Below are positions 25,707 to 34,891 of a stretch of 64,000 nucleotides of DNA, piece after piece. Source of the DNA: Candidatus Aminicenantota bacterium (GTDB lineage: Bacteria; Acidobacteriota; Aminicenantia; Aminicenantales; Aminicenantaceae); contig JAFGMO010000002.1 of assembly GCA_016927475.1 (NCBI GenBank), positions 1 through 64,000 on the forward strand. The letters run 5' to 3'. Below the pieces are notes generated by a model that was not told the DNA's origin, searched no databases, and saw nothing but the letters and a program-made list of their open reading frames with translations. The first letter of the stretch is position 1. The number at the start of each line of letters is the position of its first letter. A program made the translations under genes and the position numbers.

Positions 25707-28330
25707 AAAAAAAGCCCATCCCTGGACCGCCACACCTCACAGAGCGTCTTCTTAAACGGTTTTTTCCTGACGAAGGCATCTTTACCACTATCGGCGATCT
25801 GGAAGAAGTCTACCACAGCATAGCCGAAAAAAAAGGCACAATCAAAGCCCGTTTTTGGTACAGGATGCAGGCCTTTAGGTCCATCGTTTCTTACATTAAA
25901 AATACTTTTTTGTGGAGTTTAGTCATGTTTAAAAACTATCTGTCTTTCACCTTGCGCCTTATAAAAAGAGATAAGTTCCATTATTTTCTGAATTTTCTCG
26001 GTCTATCCACGGGAATCGCCTGCTGTATTATCATCATATTATTCTTGAGGAATGAATTGACCTATGATCAATACCATGAGAATGCCGATCGCATCTACCG
26101 GATAAGCTCTAACTACATCACCTCCGGCAAACCTCTGCTCTACGCTGTCGCTTCTCCTGCTCTCGGACCGAAACTTAAGGAGGAGTATCCGGAGATTGAA
26201 GAATCTGTGCGTATTATCTCGCTGGGAGAGATTTTGTTCAAGTACGGTGACAAACGGTTTTATCAGGAGAGGATCGTTGTTGCCGACCCGAGTATTCTAA
26301 GAGTATTCACTTATCCTTTATTGCAGGGAAATAAAGAAAACTGTCTAAAAGATCCCAACACGATTGTGCTGACCAAATCTCTCGCCCGAAAGTATTTTGG
26401 TGACGAAAACCCACTCGGAAAGGTCATCCAATTCGGAAATCAAAACGATCTAAAAGTGACGGGTGTGATAAAAGATCCGCCGCGTAACTCTCATATTCTT
26501 TTTAAAGGAATCATTTCTTATCCGACTCTGGATCCAAACCAGCAAAGACTGGAAATATCGATGTATGAGCCTTCTGACTACACCTATGTTTTGCTGCCCA
26601 AACAATATGATCTTGCCGCCTTTTATGAGAAATTTCCCGCCTTTTATAAAAAATACTGCCAAGCAGACGAAGAATCATACGGGCAGGTCTACAAACTCAT
26701 ATTCCTGAAACTGAAGGATATTCACTACAACACGGTCGGTTTCAGATTCGAATTGCCGTTAGGGAATAGATTTTATCTTTATGCGTTTTTTTTCATCGGG
26801 ATATTCATCCTTATTCTAGCGTGCGTCAATTATATGAACATGACCACCGCCCGCTCTTCCACACGGGTCCGGGAGATCGGCATAAAAAAAGTGCTTGGGT
26901 CGAGAAAAAGGGACCTGGTCTTCCAGCTTATGGGTGAATCCGTCCTGGTATCTTTTTTTGCTATGATATTTGCTTATGGGGGAATCCTGCTGGCCTTAGC
27001 GCCGTTTAATCAACGTCTGGGTCTCAACCTCGAGACAGGAATGATGTTTAATCCGTTACTGATTGCGGGCGTTTTAGGGCTTTTCCTCCTCATCGGGATC
27101 GTATCCGGTATCTATCCCGCTTTTTATCTTTCCGCCGTACGTTCTGTGACCGCCTTATCAAAAGGATTCAGCTCCAACAAAAGCGGAGTCCGAGTCCGAC
27201 GAATTCTTGTCACGTTCCAGTTCGTGATCTCCATTGGCATTGTCTGCATTACCCTGTTTATGAACCGCCAGATCGAATTCATGCGCCATCGGGATCTGGG
27301 TTTCAAAAAAGAGAATGTCGTATCGATCAGATTGCGGGATAATGATGTCATCCCAAAAATTCCGGCATTTAAACAGGAACTCATCCAAAATCCCGATATT
27401 ATCTCAGTTGCAACGGGGATCGGACAGCCCGGGAATCCAACCACAGGTCTTTATAAGTTCGAAGGCAACGACGGCATAGAGGACCACAATTTTTGGGTCT
27501 TATGGGCAGGATTCGACTTTATACAAACATTGGGAGCTGAGATCGTTGAAGGGCGTGACTTCGATCCCAAATTTTCAACGGACCGTCAACAAGGATTTAT
27601 CGTCAATGAAACGCTGGTCCGTTTTATGGAATGGGATAATCCGATCGGAAAACATATCACTCAGGGAACCCACACGGACGGCCATGTGATCGGTGTCGTA
27701 AAGGATTTTCATTTTGCTTCGCTCCACAATAATATCGAACCCATGCTTATCCGGATGATCCGCGATTCCGATAGCAATTTGCCTGGTGGGGTGCCAAGCC
27801 AATTAATGGTCAGATTGAAAGGCCAATCTTTGACCGATACCATGAAATGGCTGGAAGACAGATGGAATAATTTCAATCCCAATCGGCCGTTTGTCTATTC
27901 TTTCCTGGATGAGTCGTTTGACCGATTGTACGATGCCGATCGCAGGCAAAACCGGATGGTCAAAATCTTCTCCTTCATCTGTATCATCATCTCCCTGGTG
28001 GGCCTTTTGGGACTTTCCTCTTTCACCTCCCTCAGAAGGACCAAGGAAGTGGCTCTGCGGAAGGTCCTGGGTGCATCGGCCGCACAGATCGTCTTGATCA
28101 TGTTCCGGGAAATCTTTTTATTGATTGTTCTGGCGATTGCGGTTTCCATCCCTGTATCACTGCTTTTTATAAACATGTGGTTGGGGAAATTTGCTTACAG
28201 GACGGGGATAAATCCGCTTCTGCTGGGAGCTGCGGCAATCGGTGCCATCCTTGTTGCCCTTTTGACCGCCAGCTATCACAGCATCAAAGTGGCACACACC
28301 AATCCCGTCGACAACCTCCGGTACGAATAG
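25703..28330 (+). CDS. FtsX/MacB-type two-module ABC permease, cassette 4
   Basis: 875 residues: prefix domain (FTTIGDLEEVYH, ARFWYR), TM1 near 93-115, MacB-like periplasmic region, first FtsX domain with REIGIKKVLGSRKR, second module with TM near 490-510, last FtsX domain with KEVALRKVLGASAA, and end VDNLRYE. The final motif has Val-Ala where the paralogues have Ile-Gly. No ATPase neighbour. Start fixed by the 4-bp overlap with PadR. Confidence 0.92.
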   Translation: MKKKPIPGPPHLTERLLKRFFPDEGIFTTIGDLEEVYHSIAEKKGTIKARFWYRMQAFRSIVSYIKNTFLWSLVMFKNYLSFTLRLIKRDKFHYFLNFLGLSTGIACCIIIILFLRNELTYDQYHENADRIYRISSNYITSGKPLLYAVASPALGPKLKEEYPEIEESVRIISLGEILFKYGDKRFYQERIVVADPSILRVFTYPLLQGNKENCLKDPNTIVLTKSLARKYFGDENPLGKVIQFGNQNDLKVTGVIKDPPRNSHILFKGIISYPTLDPNQQRLEISMYEPSDYTYVLLPKQYDLAAFYEKFPAFYKKYCQADEESYGQVYKLIFLKLKDIHYNTVGFRFELPLGNRFYLYAFFFIGIFILILACVNYMNMTTARSSTRVREIGIKKVLGSRKRDLVFQLMGESVLVSFFAMIFAYGGILLALAPFNQRLGLNLETGMMFNPLLIAGVLGLFLLIGIVSGIYPAFYLSAVRSVTALSKGFSSNKSGVRVRRILVTFQFVISIGIVCITLFMNRQIEFMRHRDLGFKKENVVSIRLRDNDVIPKIPAFKQELIQNPDIISVATGIGQPGNPTTGLYKFEGNDGIEDHNFWVLWAGFDFIQTLGAEIVEGRDFDPKFSTDRQQGFIVNETLVRFMEWDNPIGKHITQGTHTDGHVIGVVKDFHFASLHNNIEPMLIRMIRDSDSNLPGGVPSQLMVRLKGQSLTDTMKWLEDRWNNFNPNRPFVYSFLDESFDRLYDADRRQNRMVKIFSFICIIISLVGLLGLSSFTSLRRTKEVALRKVLGASAAQIVLIMFREIFLLIVLAIAVSIPVSLLFINMWLGKFAYRTGINPLLLGAAAIGAILVALLTASYHSIKVAHTNPVDNLRYE

Positions 28331-28726
28331 CCTTTGTTTTTCCGGTTCCAAAAACCTTTTTATCCATTCTCGAATATTTTTTGTTCTAATTATTACAAAA
28401 AAAATTTCCCTTTTTTCTGGGATTTGTCCTGTTTTTTGGGGTCATTATGAAGTCAAAAAAGCGATAAATTAAGTAAATTTATTCTCTCATTAATTGTTAT
28501 ATATAAATGAAGCTCCTGAATCAAAAACACATCCAATGGTTTCCATGGGCGGAGGAATTCTCCTGAAACTTAAAAAAAACAGTCTTGGAAACTAAGGCTG
28601 TTTATAACATCATTTTCAATAATAAGAATGCCATTTTGGTTTCTCTGGGAGTTGTCGTGTAAATGAGAAGGTAACGATAGCTTTTTTTGAAAAAATTATG
28701 TTTTATGCGAACTAAAGGAGAATAAA
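28331..28726. other. Gene-free stretch with one hairpin
   Basis: About 400 AT-rich bases. AACAGTCTT and AAGGCTGTT near 28580-28604 form a hairpin with a 7-nt loop and one G-T pair. It has no U-tract, so it is not a clear terminator. AAAGGAG precedes the ATG at 28727. Confidence 0.45.
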
Positions 28727-29998
28727 ATGAACATACTTTTTTGTATCATAAGGGTAATGCCGGTTTCAGCAACAAGTATCACTGCTCAACGAATATCAAA
28801 ATACTGCCGGAAAGCATCAATAATATTGTTATCAATAATTTGTTCTTTTTATTTCCTATCTTGTTCAACAACCGATACAACAGGCTGGGTGTACCGTCAA
28901 CCTGAGCAGGTTAATGACGGCTGGGAAACAGCCTCGCTTGGAAGTGTTGGATTAGATCCAACTAGATTAATATCATTGATGAATGACCTTAATAGTATTG
29001 AGAATCATTTAATCCACGGGATTATTATTGCAAAAAACAATCGTCTCGTTTTCGAAGTATATTTTGATGGACTAACTCATCCCACTTGGGGAGAAACTCC
29101 GGTTACGTTTGATAGAAATAGACTGCATGTACTTTCATCCGTTGCTAAAAGTATCACGGCTACTTTAGTTGGGATAGCTATTGAAAAGGGATTTATTTTA
29201 AGTGATGATGAAAAAGTGTTTGATTTTTATCCCGAATTGGCAGATTTGAATATTGGTCAAAAACAAGATATTACTCTCAGTCACCTTCTTACGATGTCTT
29301 CTGGACTTGGCTGGGATGAAAGGTCATATCCCCTTACTGATTCCAGAAATGATCTGACAAGATTCATCGATATCGCACTCAATTCAAATGATGACCTTGC
29401 GCGTTTTATCCTCGAGATGGAAATGACGGAATCACCTGGAGAAGTATTCAATTACAGCGGAGGAAATTACAATTTACTCGGTGATATTATACACCGAGCC
29501 AGCGGTATGCTACTGGATGAGTTTGCGAACTATTATTTATTCGAACCTCTTGGTATTCAAGAATCATGGTGGTGGTTGATAAGACCCGATTTCGTGTATG
29601 CATCCGGTGATCTGGCACTTCGTTTAAGAGATTTGGCAAAAATAGGTCAATTATTTCTACAGAACGGTTTTTGGAATGGCGAACAAATTATTCCTGAAGA
29701 ATGGATAACACTATCATCTACTCCGGTATTTCTTTTTCCGTTTTACGATTCGTCAGTCGCATATGGTCACAGGGGTTATAGTTTCGGCTGGTGGCCAAGC
29801 CTAGAAAGTTACGGTGAAGGTGCATTTGCGGCTTCCGGTTGGGGAGGTCAGACACTATCAATTTTACCTGAACACGATATGGTCATTGTTATCACTGGCG
29901 GATCTTACTGGGATGCTCCCTATCTAACATATCACCAGATAATTGATCAATATATATTGCCGTCTATTGCCGTCTATATATTGCCGTCTATTCAATAG
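28727..29998 (+). CDS. Serine hydrolase of the beta-lactamase/esterase family (lipoprotein)
   Basis: 423 residues of the class C beta-lactamase-like fold, usually an esterase or DD-peptidase. The nucleophile motif S138-V-A-K141 and a second-element Y243-S-G245 (usually Y-S-N) are visible, and HRGYSFGWW precedes the third strand. An N-terminal hydrophobic stretch ends LSC (Cys46), a lipoprotein signal, though preceded by an unusually long 28-residue leader. The ATG at 28727 is kept because AAAGGAG lies upstream; a start at Met11 would shorten the leader. The C-terminus ends in a repeated ILPSI encoded by a DNA tandem repeat. Probably a periplasmic hydrolase. Confidence 0.85.
   Translation: MNILFCIIRVMPVSATSITAQRISKYCRKASIILLSIICSFYFLSCSTTDTTGWVYRQPEQVNDGWETASLGSVGLDPTRLISLMNDLNSIENHLIHGIIIAKNNRLVFEVYFDGLTHPTWGETPVTFDRNRLHVLSSVAKSITATLVGIAIEKGFILSDDEKVFDFYPELADLNIGQKQDITLSHLLTMSSGLGWDERSYPLTDSRNDLTRFIDIALNSNDDLARFILEMEMTESPGEVFNYSGGNYNLLGDIIHRASGMLLDEFANYYLFEPLGIQESWWWLIRPDFVYASGDLALRLRDLAKIGQLFLQNGFWNGEQIIPEEWITLSSTPVFLFPFYDSSVAYGHRGYSFGWWPSLESYGEGAFAASGWGGQTLSILPEHDMVIVITGGSYWDAPYLTYHQIIDQYILPSIAVYILPSIQ
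29951..29995 (+). repeat. Short tandem repeat at a gene's 3' end
   Basis: TATTGCCGTCTAT occurs three times in a row, encoding a repeated ILPSI at the very C-terminus of the serine hydrolase. It looks like a slippage-prone extension of the reading frame. Confidence 0.55.
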
Positions 29999-30222
29999 AC
30001 TGTGTTAAAGTGAAACTGTCAATTAAAGTATAAAGCAGGAGATAATAACTTGCTTTACGTATTTGATCAGGTGACAACAGTTACCTGAGAAAGCACCAAG
30101 GTCATCGGCACCCTGAGGTTCACATATCATTTTCCCGTTGAACCCCGGCCCTTGTGTAAGACAGCCGGCCTCATGTACAGTATCGAGGTTAAATAAACTT
30201 CAGTCATTCAAATTCCAGATAG

Positions 30223-30936
30223 TTATTTTTTGATCTTGAGGGGCTTTATCCAGAACTTAAAAAGAAGAAGGGCTGCCCTGAAGATCTCTTTCCTCGAGAT
30301 TTTCGAAGCTCCTCTTCGCCGGTTCTCAAAGATGATGGGCACTTCAGAAGCATGATAGCCCCTTAACTGACACCTGTACAGAATCTCCGATTGATAGGCA
30401 TATCCGCTGGAGTATATGGAATCCATATCCAGGGCAAGGAGGACTTCTTTCCTGAATATTCGGAACCCTGAAGTGCAGTCATGGGCCTTGAGGCGGAGCA
30501 TGGCCCTTGCAAGGATATTGGCACTCCGGCTGTTTATTAACCTCAAGATCCCCCAATTCCTGATCCCACCGCCCGGCACGTAACGGGAGCCGATCACGAT
30601 GGGAAAATCCTGGGCTCTTCGGACCATTTCCGGAATATACTTGGGATGGTGGGAGAAGTCCGCATCCATGGTCATAATGAGGTCATATCCATGGTTTAGA
30701 GCGTATTTAAAGCCATGGAGACAGGCTGAACCCAGGCCAAGCTTTCCGCTTCTGTGAATAACATGCACACGATCTGGATGGGTCATCGAAATTCTGTCAG
30801 CAATCTTTCCTGTTCCGTCCGGCGAATTATCGTCTACGACCAGGACATGAGGATTGTTCTTAAGGTCGAGGATAAGACGTACAAGCTCCTCAATATTTTC
30901 TTTTTCGTTATATGTCGGGATAATAACAAGGAGCAT
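30223..30936 (-). CDS. Polyprenol monophosphomannose synthase (DPM1-like)
   Basis: 237 residues, GT2 family, single catalytic domain without the C-terminal membrane segments of some relatives. Nucleotide-sugar motifs: IIPTYNEKENI at the N-terminus, VVDDNSPDGTG (33-43) and the metal-binding DAD (91-93) in MTMDADFSHHP, then GSRYVPGGG. It makes polyprenyl-phosphate mannose (or a similar sugar) on the cytoplasmic face. That product is the donor for GT-C transferases such as the neighbours at 30993-32564 and 34892-36391. The function of the cluster supports this reading. Start by the TTTAC-flanked ATG at 30936; no strong ribosome site seen. Confidence 0.88.
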   Translation of the reverse strand: MLLVIIPTYNEKENIEELVRLILDLKNNPHVLVVDDNSPDGTGKIADRISMTHPDRVHVIHRSGKLGLGSACLHGFKYALNHGYDLIMTMDADFSHHPKYIPEMVRRAQDFPIVIGSRYVPGGGIRNWGILRLINSRSANILARAMLRLKAHDCTSGFRIFRKEVLLALDMDSIYSSGYAYQSEILYRCQLRGYHASEVPIIFENRRRGASKISRKEIFRAALLLFKFWIKPLKIKK

Positions 30937-30992
30937 TTACGTATCCTATTAAAGGCTCAACTGAAAAATCTATCCTGTATTCGCTTGATCTT

Positions 30993-32564
30993 TCATTTTG
31001 ATTTCTCTTCGCGGAGGACACTTAACTGGCCTAGGTCGGCGATGAGAATAGTGCCGGGTAACTCGATGAGTCCTTTCGGCTCAAGAATGAAATAGGTGAA
31101 CTTGGCTGATTTGGGGCGTTTCTTCCAGTGGATAAAATCTCCGAGCTCGTTCCTGCGAAGGACTTGCTTTTTTGTTTCTAAGTTGACTTCGAGAACATGC
31201 ATTGTACGGGGAGGGTTTGCAGCATTGTCGAACAGATATGCATACGGTTTGTAGTTGCTCCAGTACCAGCTGACTACTTGAACATCATATGAGGCTCCAG
31301 CAGCATCCTGGACAATTGCGCTCACTGCTTCTTTTTTTTGTTTGAGTGACCCCGCAAAAAAAGTATCATATTGACTGGCGCCTACTTTATCAACATAGCG
31401 AGACCATGTTAGCAAATTGGTTCCTAAAGATAGTCCTAGTATAAATATCATGAGCCATCGACTCCATGGATGTTTTAACAGAAGGTGCGCTGCTGCTGCT
31501 GCTGTAATCAAAGCTACTGGAAACCAGGACAGCATATAATAATGGCTTCGCTGCCCTCCAAACATGATAAGAGAAAAAGGGATGAGCACCAGCCATAATC
31601 CGATAATAACCGCAGTGCTTACGGTTTTACCAGAAACATCCTTTTTCATATACTTGACAAAAATTATTATCAGGGATGCTATTCCTGCTAACAACCATAT
31701 GATATTTATCCAGTACATCCAGGCAAATTCAGGAGCCAAGACCACACGAATGCCATACGGCCAATAGGCCTGATCAGCAGGAGCCTGGGCTATGTCCATC
31801 AAAAAACGGGGAAATCCTCCCTGTAACTTTTCAAACAGGACTGATTTCATGCCAAACATAGCTGAAATATCACTAAAACCTCTTACAATTTCTCTCAATA
31901 AGACAGGACTTAGAATGATTAACGGCAACGCGATTGTCATTACCAGAATCCACCCACGTAAACGTTTTCTTAAAAGCCACAATGTCCAGCATAAAGGAAC
32001 AGCTATCAGGACCGCTGAGGCATGCAACTGTACTAGCACCGCTAGACAAGCGGCACTCAGAACAATATACCAAGGATTTCTCCGAAGCGCCCAGATCATC
32101 CCTAAGATGGCCAGCAAAGTGAAAAAAGGCAAAAGACTCGGGTGCCATCCCCACCGTGCATAGAAAACCGCAGTAAAGGAAACAGCATAGAGACCGGCGG
32201 CCACCCAGTCTGCTGGAGATCCCATCAACTCTCGGGTTAATAAAAAAACCAACCCAATTGCCAGAGTGTCGAGTAGAAGAACAACCCAAACAGATGTTGC
32301 GGGATCGTATCCGGCAATCCAGAGTGGTATTGCCATTAGATATGTATAGGCCGGGCCAAGGTTGCCTTGTCCTCGATAAATCTTGGGCCCAGTAACACTC
32401 AAGGACTGATAAGCAATAACCGCTTTTGCCTTGCGCAGGTCACGCGCTTCATCTCCTGTGAATCGCATCAGCTCAGCTGCCCGCCAGCTCCGGAGTAAGA
32501 AACCAACACAGAGAATTAATAATAACCCAATGACAAGACGATGGTCCAATCGCAGCCTTTTCAT
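30993..32564 (-). CDS. GT39/ArnT-like GT-C membrane glycosyltransferase
   Basis: 523 residues with about 11-12 membrane segments and a C-terminal soluble domain after residue 400. The first luminal loop has FTGDEARDLRKA, the Asp-Glu pair of PMT/ArnT-type enzymes that use polyprenyl-phosphate sugars. Start overlaps the preceding YfhO gene by ATGA (32561-32564). Acceptor (protein or lipid) unknown. Confidence 0.83.
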   Translation of the reverse strand: MKRLRLDHRLVIGLLLILCVGFLLRSWRAAELMRFTGDEARDLRKAKAVIAYQSLSVTGPKIYRGQGNLGPAYTYLMAIPLWIAGYDPATSVWVVLLLDTLAIGLVFLLTRELMGSPADWVAAGLYAVSFTAVFYARWGWHPSLLPFFTLLAILGMIWALRRNPWYIVLSAACLAVLVQLHASAVLIAVPLCWTLWLLRKRLRGWILVMTIALPLIILSPVLLREIVRGFSDISAMFGMKSVLFEKLQGGFPRFLMDIAQAPADQAYWPYGIRVVLAPEFAWMYWINIIWLLAGIASLIIIFVKYMKKDVSGKTVSTAVIIGLWLVLIPFSLIMFGGQRSHYYMLSWFPVALITAAAAAHLLLKHPWSRWLMIFILGLSLGTNLLTWSRYVDKVGASQYDTFFAGSLKQKKEAVSAIVQDAAGASYDVQVVSWYWSNYKPYAYLFDNAANPPRTMHVLEVNLETKKQVLRRNELGDFIHWKKRPKSAKFTYFILEPKGLIELPGTILIADLGQLSVLREEKSK

Positions 32565-34855
32565 TTTGTTGATAATCCCTTTTGTTTAGTTTTAGACCAC
32601 ATGTTTATCCCCGCTATGGCGGACACTATGAGAGCCAGTAATGTCACAATCGCCCCAATTTTGTAACTGACCGGGTCAAAGACCCATTCGACCTGGTGTT
32701 TCCCGGGTGGCACCCAAACTGCCTTAATCGCAGAGTAAGCAGTAAAGGGTGATGCTGGTTTCCCATCAACCGTTACTCTCCAACCAGGATAGAAAGTTTC
32801 ACTCAATATCAGCATAGATGCGGCCGTGCTCTGTGTTTCGATCAACCAATATCCAGGATGCTCCTTGATAATATCGGCAGTACCAGGCATCTCAGGGGGC
32901 GGCCCAACATCACTGGGAGGTTGTTTATCAAGAATCACAATGGTGGCCGGATCAAAGTCCGGTTCGCAAATGCGTGCCTTGGCTTGGCTGGGATCAATGA
33001 TGATTTCAGACCTGTATACCAAACGTGCTATAGGCATTACCCGCGGCCGACGATAAATCCACACAGAATCAGTCGAAGTAACTAGCTGCAACGGTAAAGC
33101 ACCTTCAGTAAAAACGCTCTTCAATGGAGTGGGAGAAAGAACATACTCGACCCCTAAAACGTCGTAGACCGTCGAACGCGGATTTTCATTTACCCTTGCA
33201 AAATCGCGATAAGCTGAAACTTCAAGGGTATTGTATCCAAGCACGCTTTTTATCCTCAGTATTTCACCATCGTTCTGAATAGAAAGATCAGCGTTCAATG
33301 GAAGTACACGCTGGGGAGAATTGGTTATGGCTTGGGCTGTGTCTATCCAGAACTTTGCAGGGGCTGCAGTTTCCGACCTGACTAATTTGTAAGCAAAGAA
33401 CCACAAATCTGCTATAACAAGAGCAATAAGCCCAGCTGCAGCCATTTTCCGTCGAACGTGATTATGGGACGATCTTTTTAAATAGTAAAGAAGCAGTCCT
33501 CCCCCTCCTATAAAAAGAATCAATGCCCAAACCCATCCTCCAGCTTGATACCATAACCTTGGACTTGTCGGGCTTGGGTGGGAAGCGGTCATGACAGCCC
33601 CTGTGACTATCAATCCTATGGTGCAAAGCAATGCCGAGATAATCAATACCTTCTTTATCCATGGGCGAAGGTCCAAAACCTGATCATCTTTAGGGGCGTT
33701 TCTCCAGGTTGTGAAAACTTCGCAAAGCAACGCGCTCGCGCTAAAGACGAAAAGAAAGGCGGCTCTGGCTGGAACACGGATTATGCGAAAAGGTGGCAGC
33801 AATACCGCTAATCGATACAAAAAACCATAAGACCCAAAGGCAAGGAGAAAACCCAGAATCATTAACCCAATATAAAGCCGGGAAAGACGTGTTGGTTTCT
33901 TAATGGATAGGGCAATAGCGAGGAGCGGGAGTATACCAACATAATAGGTTAGTTCTTGGAAGTTCTCACCGCCCCAATAAGTCCTAGATACAGGCTCGCC
34001 AAAATAATTTGGAATGATCAGAGCAATCAAATGCATAGGGGGAAAAGACCATCTGAAACCGTATTCCGTTAAAGTCCCAACCGCTCGTGTTGAAAGCATA
34101 GTGAGTTTTAAAAAGGGAAGCAGTTGTATCGCACTGAGGGCCAGCCCAAAGACACCGCTGAGGCTTACCTGTTTTAAAATATGTTTCCATCGTCCCTCTG
34201 TAACCCCTATATAACCTATCAAAGCAAGCCAGATTATTCCTATATACAGCAAACTTGCGATGTGCCCGGCAAGAATTACCATTCCAAAGGGTATCCCAGC
34301 CAGTATGGCAGAACGCACGTCCCTGCGCCGGATACTCCACACACAGGCCAGCAGGATCCACGGCAACCAGGCGTTAGTTGCAAGTAAACCGATATGGCCA
34401 GATTCAATTCTGGCCGCAGCATACCCACTAAAGGCAAACGTGATTCCTGCAAGGATGGCTCCCAGCCACCTTCCCTTCATTTTCCGAACAAAGAAGACCA
34501 TCCCCATACCGGCCAACCACAGATGAAAAAGGACATACACGCTAATGCCAATATTATGCGGAAGAAGGTGCATGAGCCATGCGGGCGGATAAAACAAGGC
34601 GACCTGGGGATTGCCAATGAACGGATAACCACTAAATTGATAGGGATCCCAGAGAGGAAGGCGTCCTTGTTTCAGCTCTTCCTGGGCAAAAGTTGACCAA
34701 GGATAAAACAACCCACGTATATCATGCCCCCCTAGCAGTCTGCCTTCTGGGAGAAACAGCGCGCGACTTAGGAAGAGGATTGACAGGAGAAGAAATAATC
34801 CGACAATACTCCACTTGAATATTTTTTCTTTTCTTCCAGGGCTGTTTGATTTCAA
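32561..34855 (-). CDS. YfhO-family membrane glycosyltransferase-like protein
   Basis: 764 residues, about 12-13 membrane segments in the first 480 residues and a large extracytoplasmic C-terminal domain, then one last TM (about 735-755). The motif DIRGLFYPW near residue 44, the phrase RIESGHIGLLATNAWLPW and the terminal FYPGWRVTVDGKPA are hallmarks of YfhO (PF09586). Members are linked to lipoteichoic acid or lipid glycosylation. It is the first gene of a coupled pair with the GT39 gene (ATGA overlap) and 36 bp downstream of the gene at 34892. Confidence 0.87.
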   Translation of the reverse strand: MKSNSPGRKEKIFKWSIVGLFLLLSILFLSRALFLPEGRLLGGHDIRGLFYPWSTFAQEELKQGRLPLWDPYQFSGYPFIGNPQVALFYPPAWLMHLLPHNIGISVYVLFHLWLAGMGMVFFVRKMKGRWLGAILAGITFAFSGYAAARIESGHIGLLATNAWLPWILLACVWSIRRRDVRSAILAGIPFGMVILAGHIASLLYIGIIWLALIGYIGVTEGRWKHILKQVSLSGVFGLALSAIQLLPFLKLTMLSTRAVGTLTEYGFRWSFPPMHLIALIIPNYFGEPVSRTYWGGENFQELTYYVGILPLLAIALSIKKPTRLSRLYIGLMILGFLLAFGSYGFLYRLAVLLPPFRIIRVPARAAFLFVFSASALLCEVFTTWRNAPKDDQVLDLRPWIKKVLIISALLCTIGLIVTGAVMTASHPSPTSPRLWYQAGGWVWALILFIGGGGLLLYYLKRSSHNHVRRKMAAAGLIALVIADLWFFAYKLVRSETAAPAKFWIDTAQAITNSPQRVLPLNADLSIQNDGEILRIKSVLGYNTLEVSAYRDFARVNENPRSTVYDVLGVEYVLSPTPLKSVFTEGALPLQLVTSTDSVWIYRRPRVMPIARLVYRSEIIIDPSQAKARICEPDFDPATIVILDKQPPSDVGPPPEMPGTADIIKEHPGYWLIETQSTAASMLILSETFYPGWRVTVDGKPASPFTAYSAIKAVWVPPGKHQVEWVFDPVSYKIGAIVTLLALIVSAIAGINMWSKTKQKGLSTK

Positions 34856-34891
34856 TGAGCACCATCCCTGAATATTTTAAAAAAAAGTATC

